A stretch of 8,743 nucleotides of DNA from Bacillota bacterium (GTDB lineage: Bacteria; Bacillota; Clostridia; Oscillospirales; Ruminococcaceae), in contig JAEWNU010000237.1 in NCBI GenBank assembly GCA_023456995.1, positions 1-8,743 of the forward strand, written 5' to 3'. The notes below the pieces were generated by a model, which saw only the letters and a list, made by a program, of their open reading frames with translations, had not been told where the DNA came from and did no database searches. The position numbers were made by a program, and so were the translations under genes. Positions within the stretch are counted from its first letter, which is position 1; each line of letters opens with the position of its first letter. Positions 1 to 6,527 of this stretch are shown here, piece after piece.

Positions 1-816
1 GTGCGTGTTAAAATGAAAAAACGGCTTGATGTGCTTTTGGTCGAGCGCGGCCTTGCGCCCGATGTCGCTCAGGCACAGGCGCTGATTATGTCCGGCAAAG
101 TATATGCCGGTGGACAAAAGGCAGATAAAAGTGGGGAAGACTATAAGGATACAACCTCGATTGAGGTCAGAGGCGCCGGACTGCGATACGTCAGCCGCGG
201 TGGATTAAAGCTCGAAAAGGCGCTGGCATCTTTTCCGCTTAGCTTAAAGGACTGCGTCTGCTGTGATTTTGGCGCTTCAACCGGTGGCTTTACCGATTGT
301 ATGTTGCAAAACGGTGCGAAAAAGGTCTATGCTTTTGATGTTGGCTATGGTCAGCTTGCCTGGAGCCTACGCCAAGATGAACGGGTTGTCAACCGCGAGC
401 GTACGAACGTGCGTCATCTTACGCAGGAGGATGTCGCCGAGCCGATTGACTTCATCAGTATTGACGTATCGTTTATCTCGCTTGCGCTGGTGTTGCCGGT
501 AGCTTATCATCTGCTAAGAACTGGCGGGGCAGTCGTTTGTCTCATTAAGCCGCAGTTTGAGGCGGAGCGCGACCAGGTTGGCAAAAAGGGCGTTGTCACT
601 GATCAGGCTGTGCATCTATCGGTGATTGAAAAGGTTATTGATTGCGCCAAAACGCTTAAATTTAATGTAAAGGGTTTATCCTTTTCACCCGTGAAAGGGC
701 CGGAAGGGAATATTGAATACCTGCTTTATCTTGTCAAAGAGACTTCGGAAGAGGAATCTTTGGGCAACGCTCTAAAAATTGTGGAGGATGCGCATCATAA
801 CTTAAGCGCAACTTGA
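1..816 (+). CDS. tlyA: TlyA family 16S/23S rRNA (cytidine-2'-O)-methyltransferase
   Basis: SAM-dependent methyltransferase; family members 2'-O-methylate cytidines in 16S and/or 23S rRNA, and older annotations call them hemolysin A. An N-terminal S4 RNA-binding domain (about residues 7-65) is followed by the hallmark YVSRGGLKLEKAL (63-75). An FtsJ/RrmJ-type Rossmann methyltransferase domain comes next, with SAM motif DFGASTGGFTD (89-99). The K-D-K-E catalytic set of this fold is visible as K70, D155 (in SIDVSF), K183 (in LIKPQFE) and E235 (in GPEGN). The length of 271 aa is normal and the C-terminus (IVEDAHHNL) is family-like, so the gene looks intact. The start is uncertain: GTG at base 1 is the window edge, and ATG at base 13 gives the more family-typical MKKRLDVLLVERG. 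No ribosome site can be judged. It is the first visible gene of a tlyA-nadK-argR-recN run; in related bacteria dxs and isoprenoid genes often lie upstream. Family is certain; the exact rRNA target is not. Confidence 0.95.
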   Translation: MRVKMKKRLDVLLVERGLAPDVAQAQALIMSGKVYAGGQKADKSGEDYKDTTSIEVRGAGLRYVSRGGLKLEKALASFPLSLKDCVCCDFGASTGGFTDCMLQNGAKKVYAFDVGYGQLAWSLRQDERVVNRERTNVRHLTQEDVAEPIDFISIDVSFISLALVLPVAYHLLRTGGAVVCLIKPQFEAERDQVGKKGVVTDQAVHLSVIEKVIDCAKTLKFNVKGLSFSPVKGPEGNIEYLLYLVKETSEEESLGNALKIVEDAHHNLSAT

Positions 817-819
817 ATC

Positions 820-1686
820 ATGATGGAAAAAATCTTGCTTTGCCCCAATCTAAAGCTTGCCCATGCGATGTCCTGCACGACGGAAGCAGTTGCCCGTCTT
901 AAGAATTGCGGCCTTATACCCATGCTATCAAAGCAGGATGCCAAGGTGCTTAATTGCTGTGACGATATCATAACCGACGACCCTGACACGCTTTTAAAGG
1001 CTTGTGATGCGGTCATCGCCATTGGTGGTGACGGTACGATTTTTCACCAGGCAGACGTCGCCATGCGCTATGACAAGCCGATTCTGGGCATAAACTCAGG
1101 ACGTCTGGGCTTTTTATCGCAGATGGAATCGAGCGATCTTTCAGCTTTAGAGGCACTTAAAACTGGCGAATATAATATCGAAAACCGAATGGTGTTGCGT
1201 ATGTCCGTTTTTGGTACCAACAAGCAGCGTGTGACCAGCTTTGCCATAAATGACGTGGTGATTTGTCGCACGCAGTTTGGGCGCGCCATCGATATCAACG
1301 TGTTGTGCGGGGCAGATACGGTGGGAGAATACCGTGCGGATGGCATTATTTTTGCTACCCCCACCGGTTCCACCGCCTATTCACTTTCTGCCGGCGGCCC
1401 CATCATCGATCCCTCTGTTGAAACAATCACAATGACACCTATCTGCCCGCATTCACTATCGGGCAGATCCATCGTTTTTTCATCAGAAAAATGTTTGGTT
1501 GTCCGCCCCCGCATGCCCGATCCTAACGCCGAACTGTGTGTGATTGTCGATGGTACGGCCGTGGCTGACATTGGCGAAATTGATCACGTTTTAATTGAAA
1601 AATCGCGGTACGTGTCCCGCTTTATTTGTCTGAAAGACCGAAGCTTTTATCAAACACTGAATCAAAAATTAAAACTAAGGGGGTAA
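820..1686 (+). CDS. nadK: NAD kinase (ATP/polyphosphate-dependent)
   Basis: Cytosolic NAD kinase that phosphorylates NAD to NADP and so supplies the anabolic NADPH pool. Visible family motifs are GGDGT (residues 69-73, phosphate donor and catalytic Asp), the short NE/D motif as ND (144-145, NAD binding), and TPTGSTAYSLSAGGPI (180-195). The C-terminal RSFYQTLNQKLK is also typical. At 288 aa it matches bacterial NadK. It starts 3 bases after the tlyA stop. No convincing Shine-Dalgarno precedes the tandem ATG ATG (820 and 823), which suggests translation by coupling or reinitiation from tlyA; either ATG could be used. The 3' end carries the argR ribosome-binding site inside its last codons. Nothing suggests truncation or transfer. 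Confidence 0.96.
   Translation: MMEKILLCPNLKLAHAMSCTTEAVARLKNCGLIPMLSKQDAKVLNCCDDIITDDPDTLLKACDAVIAIGGDGTIFHQADVAMRYDKPILGINSGRLGFLSQMESSDLSALEALKTGEYNIENRMVLRMSVFGTNKQRVTSFAINDVVICRTQFGRAIDINVLCGADTVGEYRADGIIFATPTGSTAYSLSAGGPIIDPSVETITMTPICPHSLSGRSIVFSSEKCLVVRPRMPDPNAELCVIVDGTAVADIGEIDHVLIEKSRYVSRFICLKDRSFYQTLNQKLKLRG
1677..1683 (+). promoter_or_regulatory. Ribosome-binding site fixing the argR start
   Basis: AAGGGGG lies 8 bases before ATG 1692. It overlaps the last sense codons of nadK, so ribosomes finishing nadK pass directly over it. This site, plus the family-typical N-terminus that follows, decides in favour of ATG 1692 over in-frame upstream starts such as 1626, which would overlap nadK. 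Confidence 0.8.
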
Positions 1687-1691
1687 ACCAT

Positions 1692-2147
1692 ATGAAGGCA
1701 AGTCGTCATGCTAAAATTCTGGAACTGATCGCCGATGAAGCAATAGATACGCAGGAGGGGTTGCTTGAGCATCTCAAAAGCTGCGGATTTGATGTGACCC
1801 AGGCGACCGTTTCGCGCGATATCCGGGAGCTTGGCATTCATAAGGTCCGTTCAGAGAATGGCAGGTACCGTTATGTATCGATGCGCATTAAGCAGGGCGC
1901 AAACATGTCCGGCAAGTTTGCTATGATCTTTAGTGAATCGGTCAAGTCGATAGATTATGCTCAGAACATTGTAGTCATCAAATGCTTCACCGGTATGGCC
2001 AACGCTGCCTGCGCTACCTTCGACGCCGCGGAGTTCAACGACGTTGTCGGTACGCTTTCGGGGGATGACACCTTCATGGTGGTCGCCCGTTCCACTGAGA
2101 GTGCAGCGCAAATCACTGAAAGACTTAAAAAGCTGATTAATAAATAA
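1692..2147 (+). CDS. argR: Arginine repressor ArgR/AhrC
   Basis: Arginine-dependent hexameric DNA-binding regulator; in Firmicutes it represses arginine biosynthesis and can activate catabolism. The N-terminal winged helix (about residues 1-65) contains the recognition-helix signature TQATVSRDIRELGI (36-49). The C-terminal oligomerisation and arginine-binding domain (about 78-151) contains GTLSGDDTFMVV (120-131), whose GDDT (124-127) is the conserved arginine-contact motif. The 151 aa length is standard. The gene is 5 bases after nadK and 14 bases before recN. This argR-recN linkage is long conserved in Firmicutes (ahrC-recN in Bacillus) and says little about arginine genes being nearby; none is in this window. 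I saw no convincing ARG-box palindrome near any promoter here. Confidence 0.96.
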   Translation: MKASRHAKILELIADEAIDTQEGLLEHLKSCGFDVTQATVSRDIRELGIHKVRSENGRYRYVSMRIKQGANMSGKFAMIFSESVKSIDYAQNIVVIKCFTGMANAACATFDAAEFNDVVGTLSGDDTFMVVARSTESAAQITERLKKLINK

Positions 2148-2161
2148 GGCGGCGGAATAAG

Positions 2162-3838
2162 ATGCTTTCACAGCTTTGGATACAAAACATAGCAGTTATA
2201 CAGAGTGCACAGATCGCCTTTGAGGGCGGTCTTAATGTGTTTACCGGTGAAACGGGTGCCGGTAAATCAATTTTGATCGGGGCTATCGGCGCTGTTCTGG
2301 GTTCGCGCACTTCCAAGGAACTGATCCGTACCGGCGAGAAAAAAGCCTCGGTCACGGCGCTATTTACAAATCTTTCGGAAACGGTCTGCCAAAGCCTTGA
2401 AGCGTTGGGAATTGACATTGAGGAAAATGAGCTGCTGATTGAGCGCGAAATTACCAGCGACAGCACAGTTTGCCGCATCAATGGCAAGCTGTCAAACGTC
2501 GCTATGCTCAAAAATATCGGCGCACTGATGATTCATACCCACGGGCAACAGGATAGCCAGCTATTATCACTGCCGGAGACACACCTTAAGTTTGTAGACA
2601 GTTATGGCGAATTACAACCTGTCATAGAAGACTATCAACGACATTATGCAGAATTATGTACCATTGAAAACAAGCTGGCCGCAATCGAAACCGACGAGGC
2701 GGCAAAAGCCCGCCAGATCGATTTATTGAACTACGAAATCGACGAAATTACCGCCTGCCGCTTGGTGGATGGTGAAGAGGAAGAGCTGCTCTCGCGCAGG
2801 CGGGTTATTAGAAACGCCGAGCATTTAAGCGAGTTGCTCTACCGCTGCCGCCAGAATCTTTCGGGTGCGGAAGAGTTTCAGGGTGCCATTGCATTACTTT
2901 CCGACGCCGCACAGGCGCTGGGGGATGCCGGCAAGTACTTAGACGACCTTAATCAGGCCGCTCAGACTATTTCCAGCTTTGAATATGAGCTGGAGGATAT
3001 ATCCTCTCAATTGCGGGAACAGCTTGACGCACTAGAATTTGATCCAAGAGAGCTTGACGACATTGAAGAGCGGTTGGATGCCATCAGCCGGTTAAAGAAA
3101 AAATATGGCGGCAGCATCGCTGAAATTCTTGCCTATTGCGAAAAGGCACAGCAGCAGCTCGATGAGATTACGCTCTCTGAACAGACAATTCAAAAGCTGA
3201 AAGCAGCGCAGGAGAAGGCCCGTAAGGATGCCCAAGCCGCGGCCGATAATCTGACGCAGGCACGCCGTGCCGCCGCCAACGGACTAATTTCCGCAGTTAA
3301 GGCAGAGTTACGTGATCTGGACATGCCCGCGGTTCAGATGGACATTGCCATGACGCAGAAGCGTCTGAGTGATAGTGGTGCAGATGAGGCGGAATTCCTG
3401 CTTTCGGTCAACCCAGGCGAGGCACTTAAGCCGCTTTCCAAAATAGCTTCCGGCGGCGAAATGAGCCGTATTATGCTTGGCATTAAAAACGTGCTCTCCG
3501 GCAGGGAAGATATCGGAACACTGATCTTTGACGAAATCGACACCGGCATCAGTGGGCGCGCAGCACAGAAGGTGGGAGCCAAGCTGCAGGCTGTCGCCAA
3601 CAGTCGGCAGGTCATCTGTGTCACCCATTTGGCACAGGTAGCAGCTTTCGGTGAGCATCACCTATTGATTGAGAAGCAGGTCAGCGAGGGGCGCACCTTT
3701 ACGCAAATACAAGCGCTGGATGAAGCGGGTCGCGCGAAAGAGCTGGCTCGAATCATGAACGGTGAGCCGATTACTGAGTTAGCACTTGAAAACGCGCTAC
3801 AGCTGCTTAAGAACAGTCGCCGTTCGGCAATGGCATAG
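2162..3838 (+). CDS. recN: DNA repair protein RecN (SMC-like ATPase)
   Basis: Cytosolic SMC-family ATPase acting early in recombinational repair of double-strand breaks. Visible parts in order are the N-terminal ATPase half with Walker A GETGAGKS (29-36), the RecN-typical HGQQDSQLLSL, and a long charged, Glu/Gln/Ala-rich middle region (about 150-370) expected to form the short coiled coil. The C-terminal ATPase half follows, with ABC signature SGGEMS (430-435), Walker B LIFDEIDTG (454-462; D457, E458) and H-loop VTH (487-489). The 558 aa length is normal and all motifs are intact. ATG 2162 is preceded by GGCGGA (2151-2156). It is the last gene of the tlyA-nadK-argR-recN run. I found no LexA-type box before it, so expression probably follows the operon rather than a local SOS promoter. 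The usual downstream sporulation neighbours (spoIVB, spo0A) are not here. Confidence 0.97.
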   Translation: MLSQLWIQNIAVIQSAQIAFEGGLNVFTGETGAGKSILIGAIGAVLGSRTSKELIRTGEKKASVTALFTNLSETVCQSLEALGIDIEENELLIEREITSDSTVCRINGKLSNVAMLKNIGALMIHTHGQQDSQLLSLPETHLKFVDSYGELQPVIEDYQRHYAELCTIENKLAAIETDEAAKARQIDLLNYEIDEITACRLVDGEEEELLSRRRVIRNAEHLSELLYRCRQNLSGAEEFQGAIALLSDAAQALGDAGKYLDDLNQAAQTISSFEYELEDISSQLREQLDALEFDPRELDDIEERLDAISRLKKKYGGSIAEILAYCEKAQQQLDEITLSEQTIQKLKAAQEKARKDAQAAADNLTQARRAAANGLISAVKAELRDLDMPAVQMDIAMTQKRLSDSGADEAEFLLSVNPGEALKPLSKIASGGEMSRIMLGIKNVLSGREDIGTLIFDEIDTGISGRAAQKVGAKLQAVANSRQVICVTHLAQVAAFGEHHLLIEKQVSEGRTFTQIQALDEAGRAKELARIMNGEPITELALENALQLLKNSRRSAMA

Positions 3839-3856
3839 CGTTTATATTTTTAAGGC

Positions 3857-3885
3857 TTGACAAATGTATTTTATAAGACTATAAT
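3857..3885 (+). promoter_or_regulatory. Consensus sigma-A promoter of the tyrS leader
   Basis: A perfect -35 TTGACA (3857-3862) and a perfect -10 TATAAT (3880-3885) are separated by the ideal 17 bases. The predicted transcript start is about 3892-3894. The promoter begins 18 bases after the recN stop. A full-consensus promoter fits a T-box gene, where output is set by attenuation after initiation rather than by promoter strength. Confidence 0.93.
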
Positions 3886-3891
3886 CGACCT

Positions 3892-4162
3892 CAATAGCTG
3901 TGAAGGGAATAAGTAGCTTTAATTTTGCGCGCCATAGAGAGTTCCTGGTTTGGTGTAAAGGAACGCCGCAAGTTTTAGTGAATACCTCCTGGAGCTGCAG
4001 ATGCAAACGCAGTTTAAAGCTGTCAGTCGTATTTGCCGGGTACGCCCGTTATGGCGTGAGAACGTGTTTGCGTTCGGTGAGGCCGCTTGTGCGGCAAACA
4101 GAGGTGGTACCGCGTAGAGTATTACGCCCTCTGCTCCGTTTATCGGGGCAGAGGGCGTTTTT
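3892..4162 (+). ncRNA. T-box leader RNA, tyrosine-responsive
   Basis: Cis-acting T-box riboswitch that reads uncharged tRNA and allows tyrS transcription when tyrosyl-tRNA is short. The highly conserved T-box element (AGAGGTGGTACCGCG, 4100-4114) is present. It forms a canonical antiterminator: AGAGG (4100-4104) pairs CCTCT (4128-4132), GCG (4112-4114) pairs CGC (4125-4127), and exactly seven bases TGGTACC (4105-4111) bulge out. The TGGN base is T, matching the A73 discriminator of bacterial tRNA-Tyr. In Stem I, TTGCG (3925-3929) pairs CGCAA (3967-3971), capped by GTTCC/GGAAC (3941-3945/3960-3964) with a preceding AG-rich bulge. The specifier is most likely TAC (3983-3985), a Tyr codon on the 3' side of Stem I. 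The specifier placement is read by eye; the T-box identity is certain. Confidence 0.95.
4124..4162 (+). terminator. Intrinsic terminator of the tyrS T-box
   Basis: A 15-bp stem (4124-4138 with 4144-4158, one G-U pair, loop TTTAT) is followed by a T run to 4162. Its 5' arm holds the CGC and CCTCT segments that pair with the T-box element in the antiterminator, so the two structures exclude each other. This is the off state of the riboswitch. Confidence 0.95.
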
Positions 4163-4212
4163 GTTATTATTTGTTTTAAAATAAGATATGCTATAAAAAG
4201 GAGAAGATTATT

Positions 4213-5433
4213 ATGACAGTATTTGAAGAACTCAAGCGCCGCGGACTGGTCGCACAAACTACAAATGAAGAAGCGATTCAAAAGGCTTTGGATAACGAGC
4301 GTGTAACCTTCTATATCGGTTTTGACGCTACGGCGGACAGCCTGCATGTCGGTCACTTTTTGCAGATTCTGATCATCAAGCGGTTGCAGATGGCGGGTCA
4401 CCGTCCCATCGTGCTGCTGGGCACCGGTACAACCATGGTTGGCGATCCCTCTGGCAAAACAGATATGAGAAAGATGCTCACCGTTGACCAGATTAATCAT
4501 AACGCTGAATGCTTTAGAAAGCAGATGGAAAAATTCATCGATTTTTCGCCTGAAAAATGCATCGTGGCACGCAACGGCGACTGGCTGATGAATCTCAACT
4601 ATATTGAGTTGCTGCGTGATGTCGGCGTGCATTTCTCGGTCAACCGTATGCTTTCCGCCGAATGTTACAAATCCCGTATGGAAAAAGGTTTAACCTTCTT
4701 AGAGTTTAATTACATGATTATGCAAAGCTACGATTTCCTGCATCTTTTCAGAACCTACAACAACACGATGGAACTGGGTGGGGACGACCAGTGGTCGAAC
4801 ATCTTAGGCGGTGTTGAGCTCGTGCGCCGTGCGGAGGGTAAAGAGGTTTTTGGCATGACCTTTAATCTTTTGACCAACAGCGAGGGCAATAAGATGGGCA
4901 AGACCGAAAAAGGCGCCGTGTGGCTTGATCGCGAGAAAATGCCGCCCTACGAATTCTTCCAGTACTGGCGCAACGTTGGCGACAATGACGTCATTAAGTG
5001 CCTGAAATTTTTGACCTTCCTGCCAATTGAGGAAATTGAAGCGATGGAAAGCTGGGAAGGCGCGCAATTAAACCGGGCCAAAGAAATTCTAGCTTTTGAG
5101 CTGACCAAGATGGTGCACAGCGAAGAAGACGCCCAGAAGGCGCTGGATGCAGCGCGTGCACTGTTTGTTTCAGGTGCCGATAGCGAGCACATGCCTTCAA
5201 GTGAGATTACTCTGACTGATGGCGCCATCAATATCGTTGAACTATTAAAGGCCACCGGACTTGCCCCCTCCAATGGCGAAGCGCGCCGATTAATTCAGCA
5301 GGGCGGTATCGTGGTGGATGACGAAAAGGTGGATGATATTGCTGCTAATATTCCCGCTTCCGCCTTTGAAAAAGGCTATGTAGTGATTAAAAAGGGTAAA
5401 AAAGTGTTTCATAAGGCTGTTTTGAAAGCTTAA
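4213..5433 (+). CDS. tyrS: Tyrosyl-tRNA synthetase
   Basis: Class I aminoacyl-tRNA synthetase that charges tRNA-Tyr, acting as a cytosolic homodimer. YIGFD (34-38) and VGDPSG (76-81) place Tyr34 and Asp78 at the same numbers as the tyrosine-site residues known from the Geobacillus enzyme. HVGH (45-48) is the HIGH motif, YMIMQSYDF (167-175) and GGDDQWSN (189-196) line the active site, and KMGKT (227-231) is the KMSKS loop. A C-terminal S4 RNA-binding domain spans about 340-400. The 406 aa length is normal and all catalytic motifs are intact. AAGGAG (4198-4203) sits 9 bases before ATG 4213. The gene has its own promoter, T-box and terminator, so it is monocistronic and controlled by the charging state of tRNA-Tyr. 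The KMGKT form is a usual variant in the Gram-positive TyrS branch. Confidence 0.98.
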   Translation: MTVFEELKRRGLVAQTTNEEAIQKALDNERVTFYIGFDATADSLHVGHFLQILIIKRLQMAGHRPIVLLGTGTTMVGDPSGKTDMRKMLTVDQINHNAECFRKQMEKFIDFSPEKCIVARNGDWLMNLNYIELLRDVGVHFSVNRMLSAECYKSRMEKGLTFLEFNYMIMQSYDFLHLFRTYNNTMELGGDDQWSNILGGVELVRRAEGKEVFGMTFNLLTNSEGNKMGKTEKGAVWLDREKMPPYEFFQYWRNVGDNDVIKCLKFLTFLPIEEIEAMESWEGAQLNRAKEILAFELTKMVHSEEDAQKALDAARALFVSGADSEHMPSSEITLTDGAINIVELLKATGLAPSNGEARRLIQQGGIVVDDEKVDDIAANIPASAFEKGYVVIKKGKKVFHKAVLKA

Positions 5434-5442
5434 AATTTATAC

Positions 5443-5483
5443 CAATCGGCGTTTCAAGGATTTGATGCGCCGATTGACTTTTT
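5443..5483 (+). terminator. Intrinsic terminator after tyrS
   Basis: The 9-bp inverted repeat CAATCGGCG (5443-5451) and CGCCGATTG (5468-5476) has a 16-base loop and is followed by AC and five Ts (5479-5483), 10 bases after the tyrS stop. The end of its 3' arm and its T run double as the -35 element of the next promoter. Confidence 0.85.
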
Positions 5484-5502
5484 AACGCTGTTGCCCTATA
5501 CT
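5474..5502 (+). promoter_or_regulatory. Probable sigma-A promoter of the DUF2752-TM2 unit
   Basis: -35 TTGACT (5474-5479, 5 of 6) and -10 TATACT (5497-5502, 5 of 6) have a 17-base spacer. The predicted start is near 5509, leaving a short leader of about 34 bases before the TTG start at 5543. The -35 lies in the foot and U-tract of the tyrS terminator, so the small unit should be transcribed independently of tyrS. Confidence 0.7.
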
Positions 5503-5528
5503 TGGAACATATTACTTGACACAGCAAA

Positions 5529-5536
5529 AGGGGAGG
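5529..5536 (+). promoter_or_regulatory. Strong ribosome-binding site fixing a TTG start
   Basis: AGGGGAGG ends 6 bases before TTG 5543. It selects this TTG over the in-frame TTG at 5516, which has no such site and lies only about 7 bases downstream of the predicted transcript start. Confidence 0.8.
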
Positions 5537-5542
5537 TATCGC

Positions 5543-5896
5543 TTGAAACTTCTGTTGCAGCGGCGCAAACGCCTTGTTTTGTTCGCTGCGCTGTTGCTTG
5601 CGGCGGTATACTTTTTTCTGGACTACATCCATTTCGGCTGCATTTTTCAGCGCTTTTTGCATATACCCTGTCCGGGGTGTGGCATGACGCGAGCGATAAA
5701 ATCAGTGCTGGTACTGGATTTGGTAGCTGCCTTTTTATACCATCCAATGGTATTCTCTCTTCCGCTGGTGGCAGGCTATATTCTAATGAACGGTCATCTG
5801 TTTAAACATAAGAGGTTTAACGATTTCATATTAGTGTTAATCGGAGCCGGTTTTTTAGTTAACTATGTTATTAAGCTGGCCGGCTTGTCCGGGTAG
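5543..5896 (+). CDS. DUF2752 family small membrane protein
   Basis: Function unknown. The signature is IPCPGCGMTRA (residues 41-51), the CPxCGxTR motif that defines the DUF2752 family, here preceded by a further Cys (C33) and followed by YHP (66-68) at the family's usual NP/HP position. The 117-aa protein has a short basic start (QRRKR, 6-10) and then about three hydrophobic spans, roughly 11-29, 69-86 and 94-112, so it should be an integral membrane protein. There is no cleavable signal peptide. The start is TTG 5543, chosen from its ribosome site. It is followed after 20 bases by a TM2 gene with its own strong ribosome site; the two share one promoter and one terminator. The paired Cys motif could bind metal or be redox-active, which is inference only. 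Confidence 0.82.
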   Translation: MKLLLQRRKRLVLFAALLLAAVYFFLDYIHFGCIFQRFLHIPCPGCGMTRAIKSVLVLDLVAAFLYHPMVFSLPLVAGYILMNGHLFKHKRFNDFILVLIGAGFLVNYVIKLAGLSG

Positions 5897-5916
5897 ACTA
5901 AACAGGGGGATATTTT

Positions 5917-6309
5917 ATGTATTGCAGGAATTGCGGTAGCGCTATGGATGACAGGGCGGTTGTATGCGTTAAGTGCGGTGTGAGGACGGGGGATGGCCCA
6001 AACTACTGTCAGAATTGCGGCAGTGAGACCGCGCCAAATGCTGTTGTCTGTACCCGTTGTGGAGCAGCGCTGATTCAAGCAATGCCGGTTATTGGTCAAA
6101 AGTCAAGGCTGGTGGCTGGTTTGCTTGGCATATTTTTAGGTGGGCTTGGCGTCCACAACTTTTATTTAGGATATAACGGTAAAGCTATTGCACAAATTGC
6201 ATTGTCATTTTGCTTTGGCATTGGCGCAATCTGGGGTTTTGTCGAGGGTGTCATGTTGCTGGCTGGATCTATTAACTGTGACGCTAACGGAACTCCACTA
6301 AAGGACTAA
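5917..6309 (+). CDS. TM2 domain membrane protein with two N-terminal zinc ribbons
   Basis: Function unknown. The 130-aa protein starts with two tandem CxxC...CxxC zinc ribbons: C3/C6/C17/C20 and C31/C34/C45/C48. Both spans follow the same YCxNCG...VVCxxCG plan, which suggests internal duplication. A TM2 domain follows (about 62-122), with two hydrophobic segments (about 64-82 and 89-116) and the family pattern GGLGVHNFYLGYNGKA (75-90) then WGFVEG (106-111). The conserved Asp of many TM2 turns (DRF) is replaced by HNF. The basic turn and soluble ribbons suggest a cytosolic N-terminus. AGGGGGA (5904-5910) lies 6 bases before ATG 5917. It is second in a two-gene unit behind the DUF2752 gene and ahead of a terminator. 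Zinc binding is a confident structural inference; the biological role is not known to me. Confidence 0.88.
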   Translation: MYCRNCGSAMDDRAVVCVKCGVRTGDGPNYCQNCGSETAPNAVVCTRCGAALIQAMPVIGQKSRLVAGLLGIFLGGLGVHNFYLGYNGKAIAQIALSFCFGIGAIWGFVEGVMLLAGSINCDANGTPLKD

Positions 6310-6370
6310 ACAATTGTAAAGTAGAGGCTATAGCACGGCGAAACAAACAGATAATCAAACAAGTTGAATG

Positions 6371-6410
6371 AGAAAACAATATAGACCAGCGGGTCAAGTG
6401 TTTTCTTTTT
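6371..6410 (+). terminator. Structured terminator of the DUF2752-TM2 unit
   Basis: An outer 8-bp stem AGAAAACA (6371-6378) with TGTTTTCT (6399-6406) encloses an inner 4-bp stem GACC/GGTC (6384-6387, 6392-6395) around loop AGCG. TTTT (6407-6410) follows directly. It lies 61 bases after the TM2 stop. The stretch 6310-6370 between them shows no gene or motif. Confidence 0.75.
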
Positions 6411-6454
6411 AAAAAGAAGAAAGAAGCTATTCCATAGGGATAGCTTCTTTCTTT
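6411..6454 (-). terminator. Terminator for convergent pyk transcription, possibly bidirectional
   Basis: A long, AT-leaning 18-bp hairpin (6416-6433 with 6437-6454, two G-T pairs, loop ATA) is followed on the - strand by TTTTT (6415-6411). It sits about 180 bases beyond the pyk stop. On the + strand its 3' arm is itself T-rich, so it could also back up the terminator just upstream. Together 6371-6454 form a tail-to-tail termination zone. Confidence 0.75.
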
Positions 6455-6527
6455 GTATCTTGGTAGATTTTAAGCAAAATAGATCTATACGGTTTTTATA
6501 CTATATTATTGCTTAATAAAATAAAAT

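Noticed and set aside
3308..3661. Two overlapping antisense frames of about 100 codons opposite recN
   Set aside because: recN motifs (signature, Walker B, H-loop) explain this DNA. The antisense frames have no ribosome site and no family resemblance.
3781..3856. Possible intrinsic terminator at the end of recN
   Set aside because: Only 3-4 bp stems can be formed before the T-rich stretch; not convincing.
3900..4184. Open frame of 94 codons on the + strand inside the tyrS leader
   Set aside because: It lies within the T-box RNA, crosses the terminator hairpin, and lacks a ribosome site and recognisable protein features.
3919..4632. Long - strand frame opposite the T-box and the start of tyrS
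   Set aside because: It overlaps both a conserved RNA and a conserved gene on the other strand; its openness is a by-product of codon composition.
5504..5515. GAACATATTAC resembling half of a Firmicute LexA box before the DUF2752 gene
   Set aside because: The right half lacks the GTTC needed for the palindrome, so it is probably chance.
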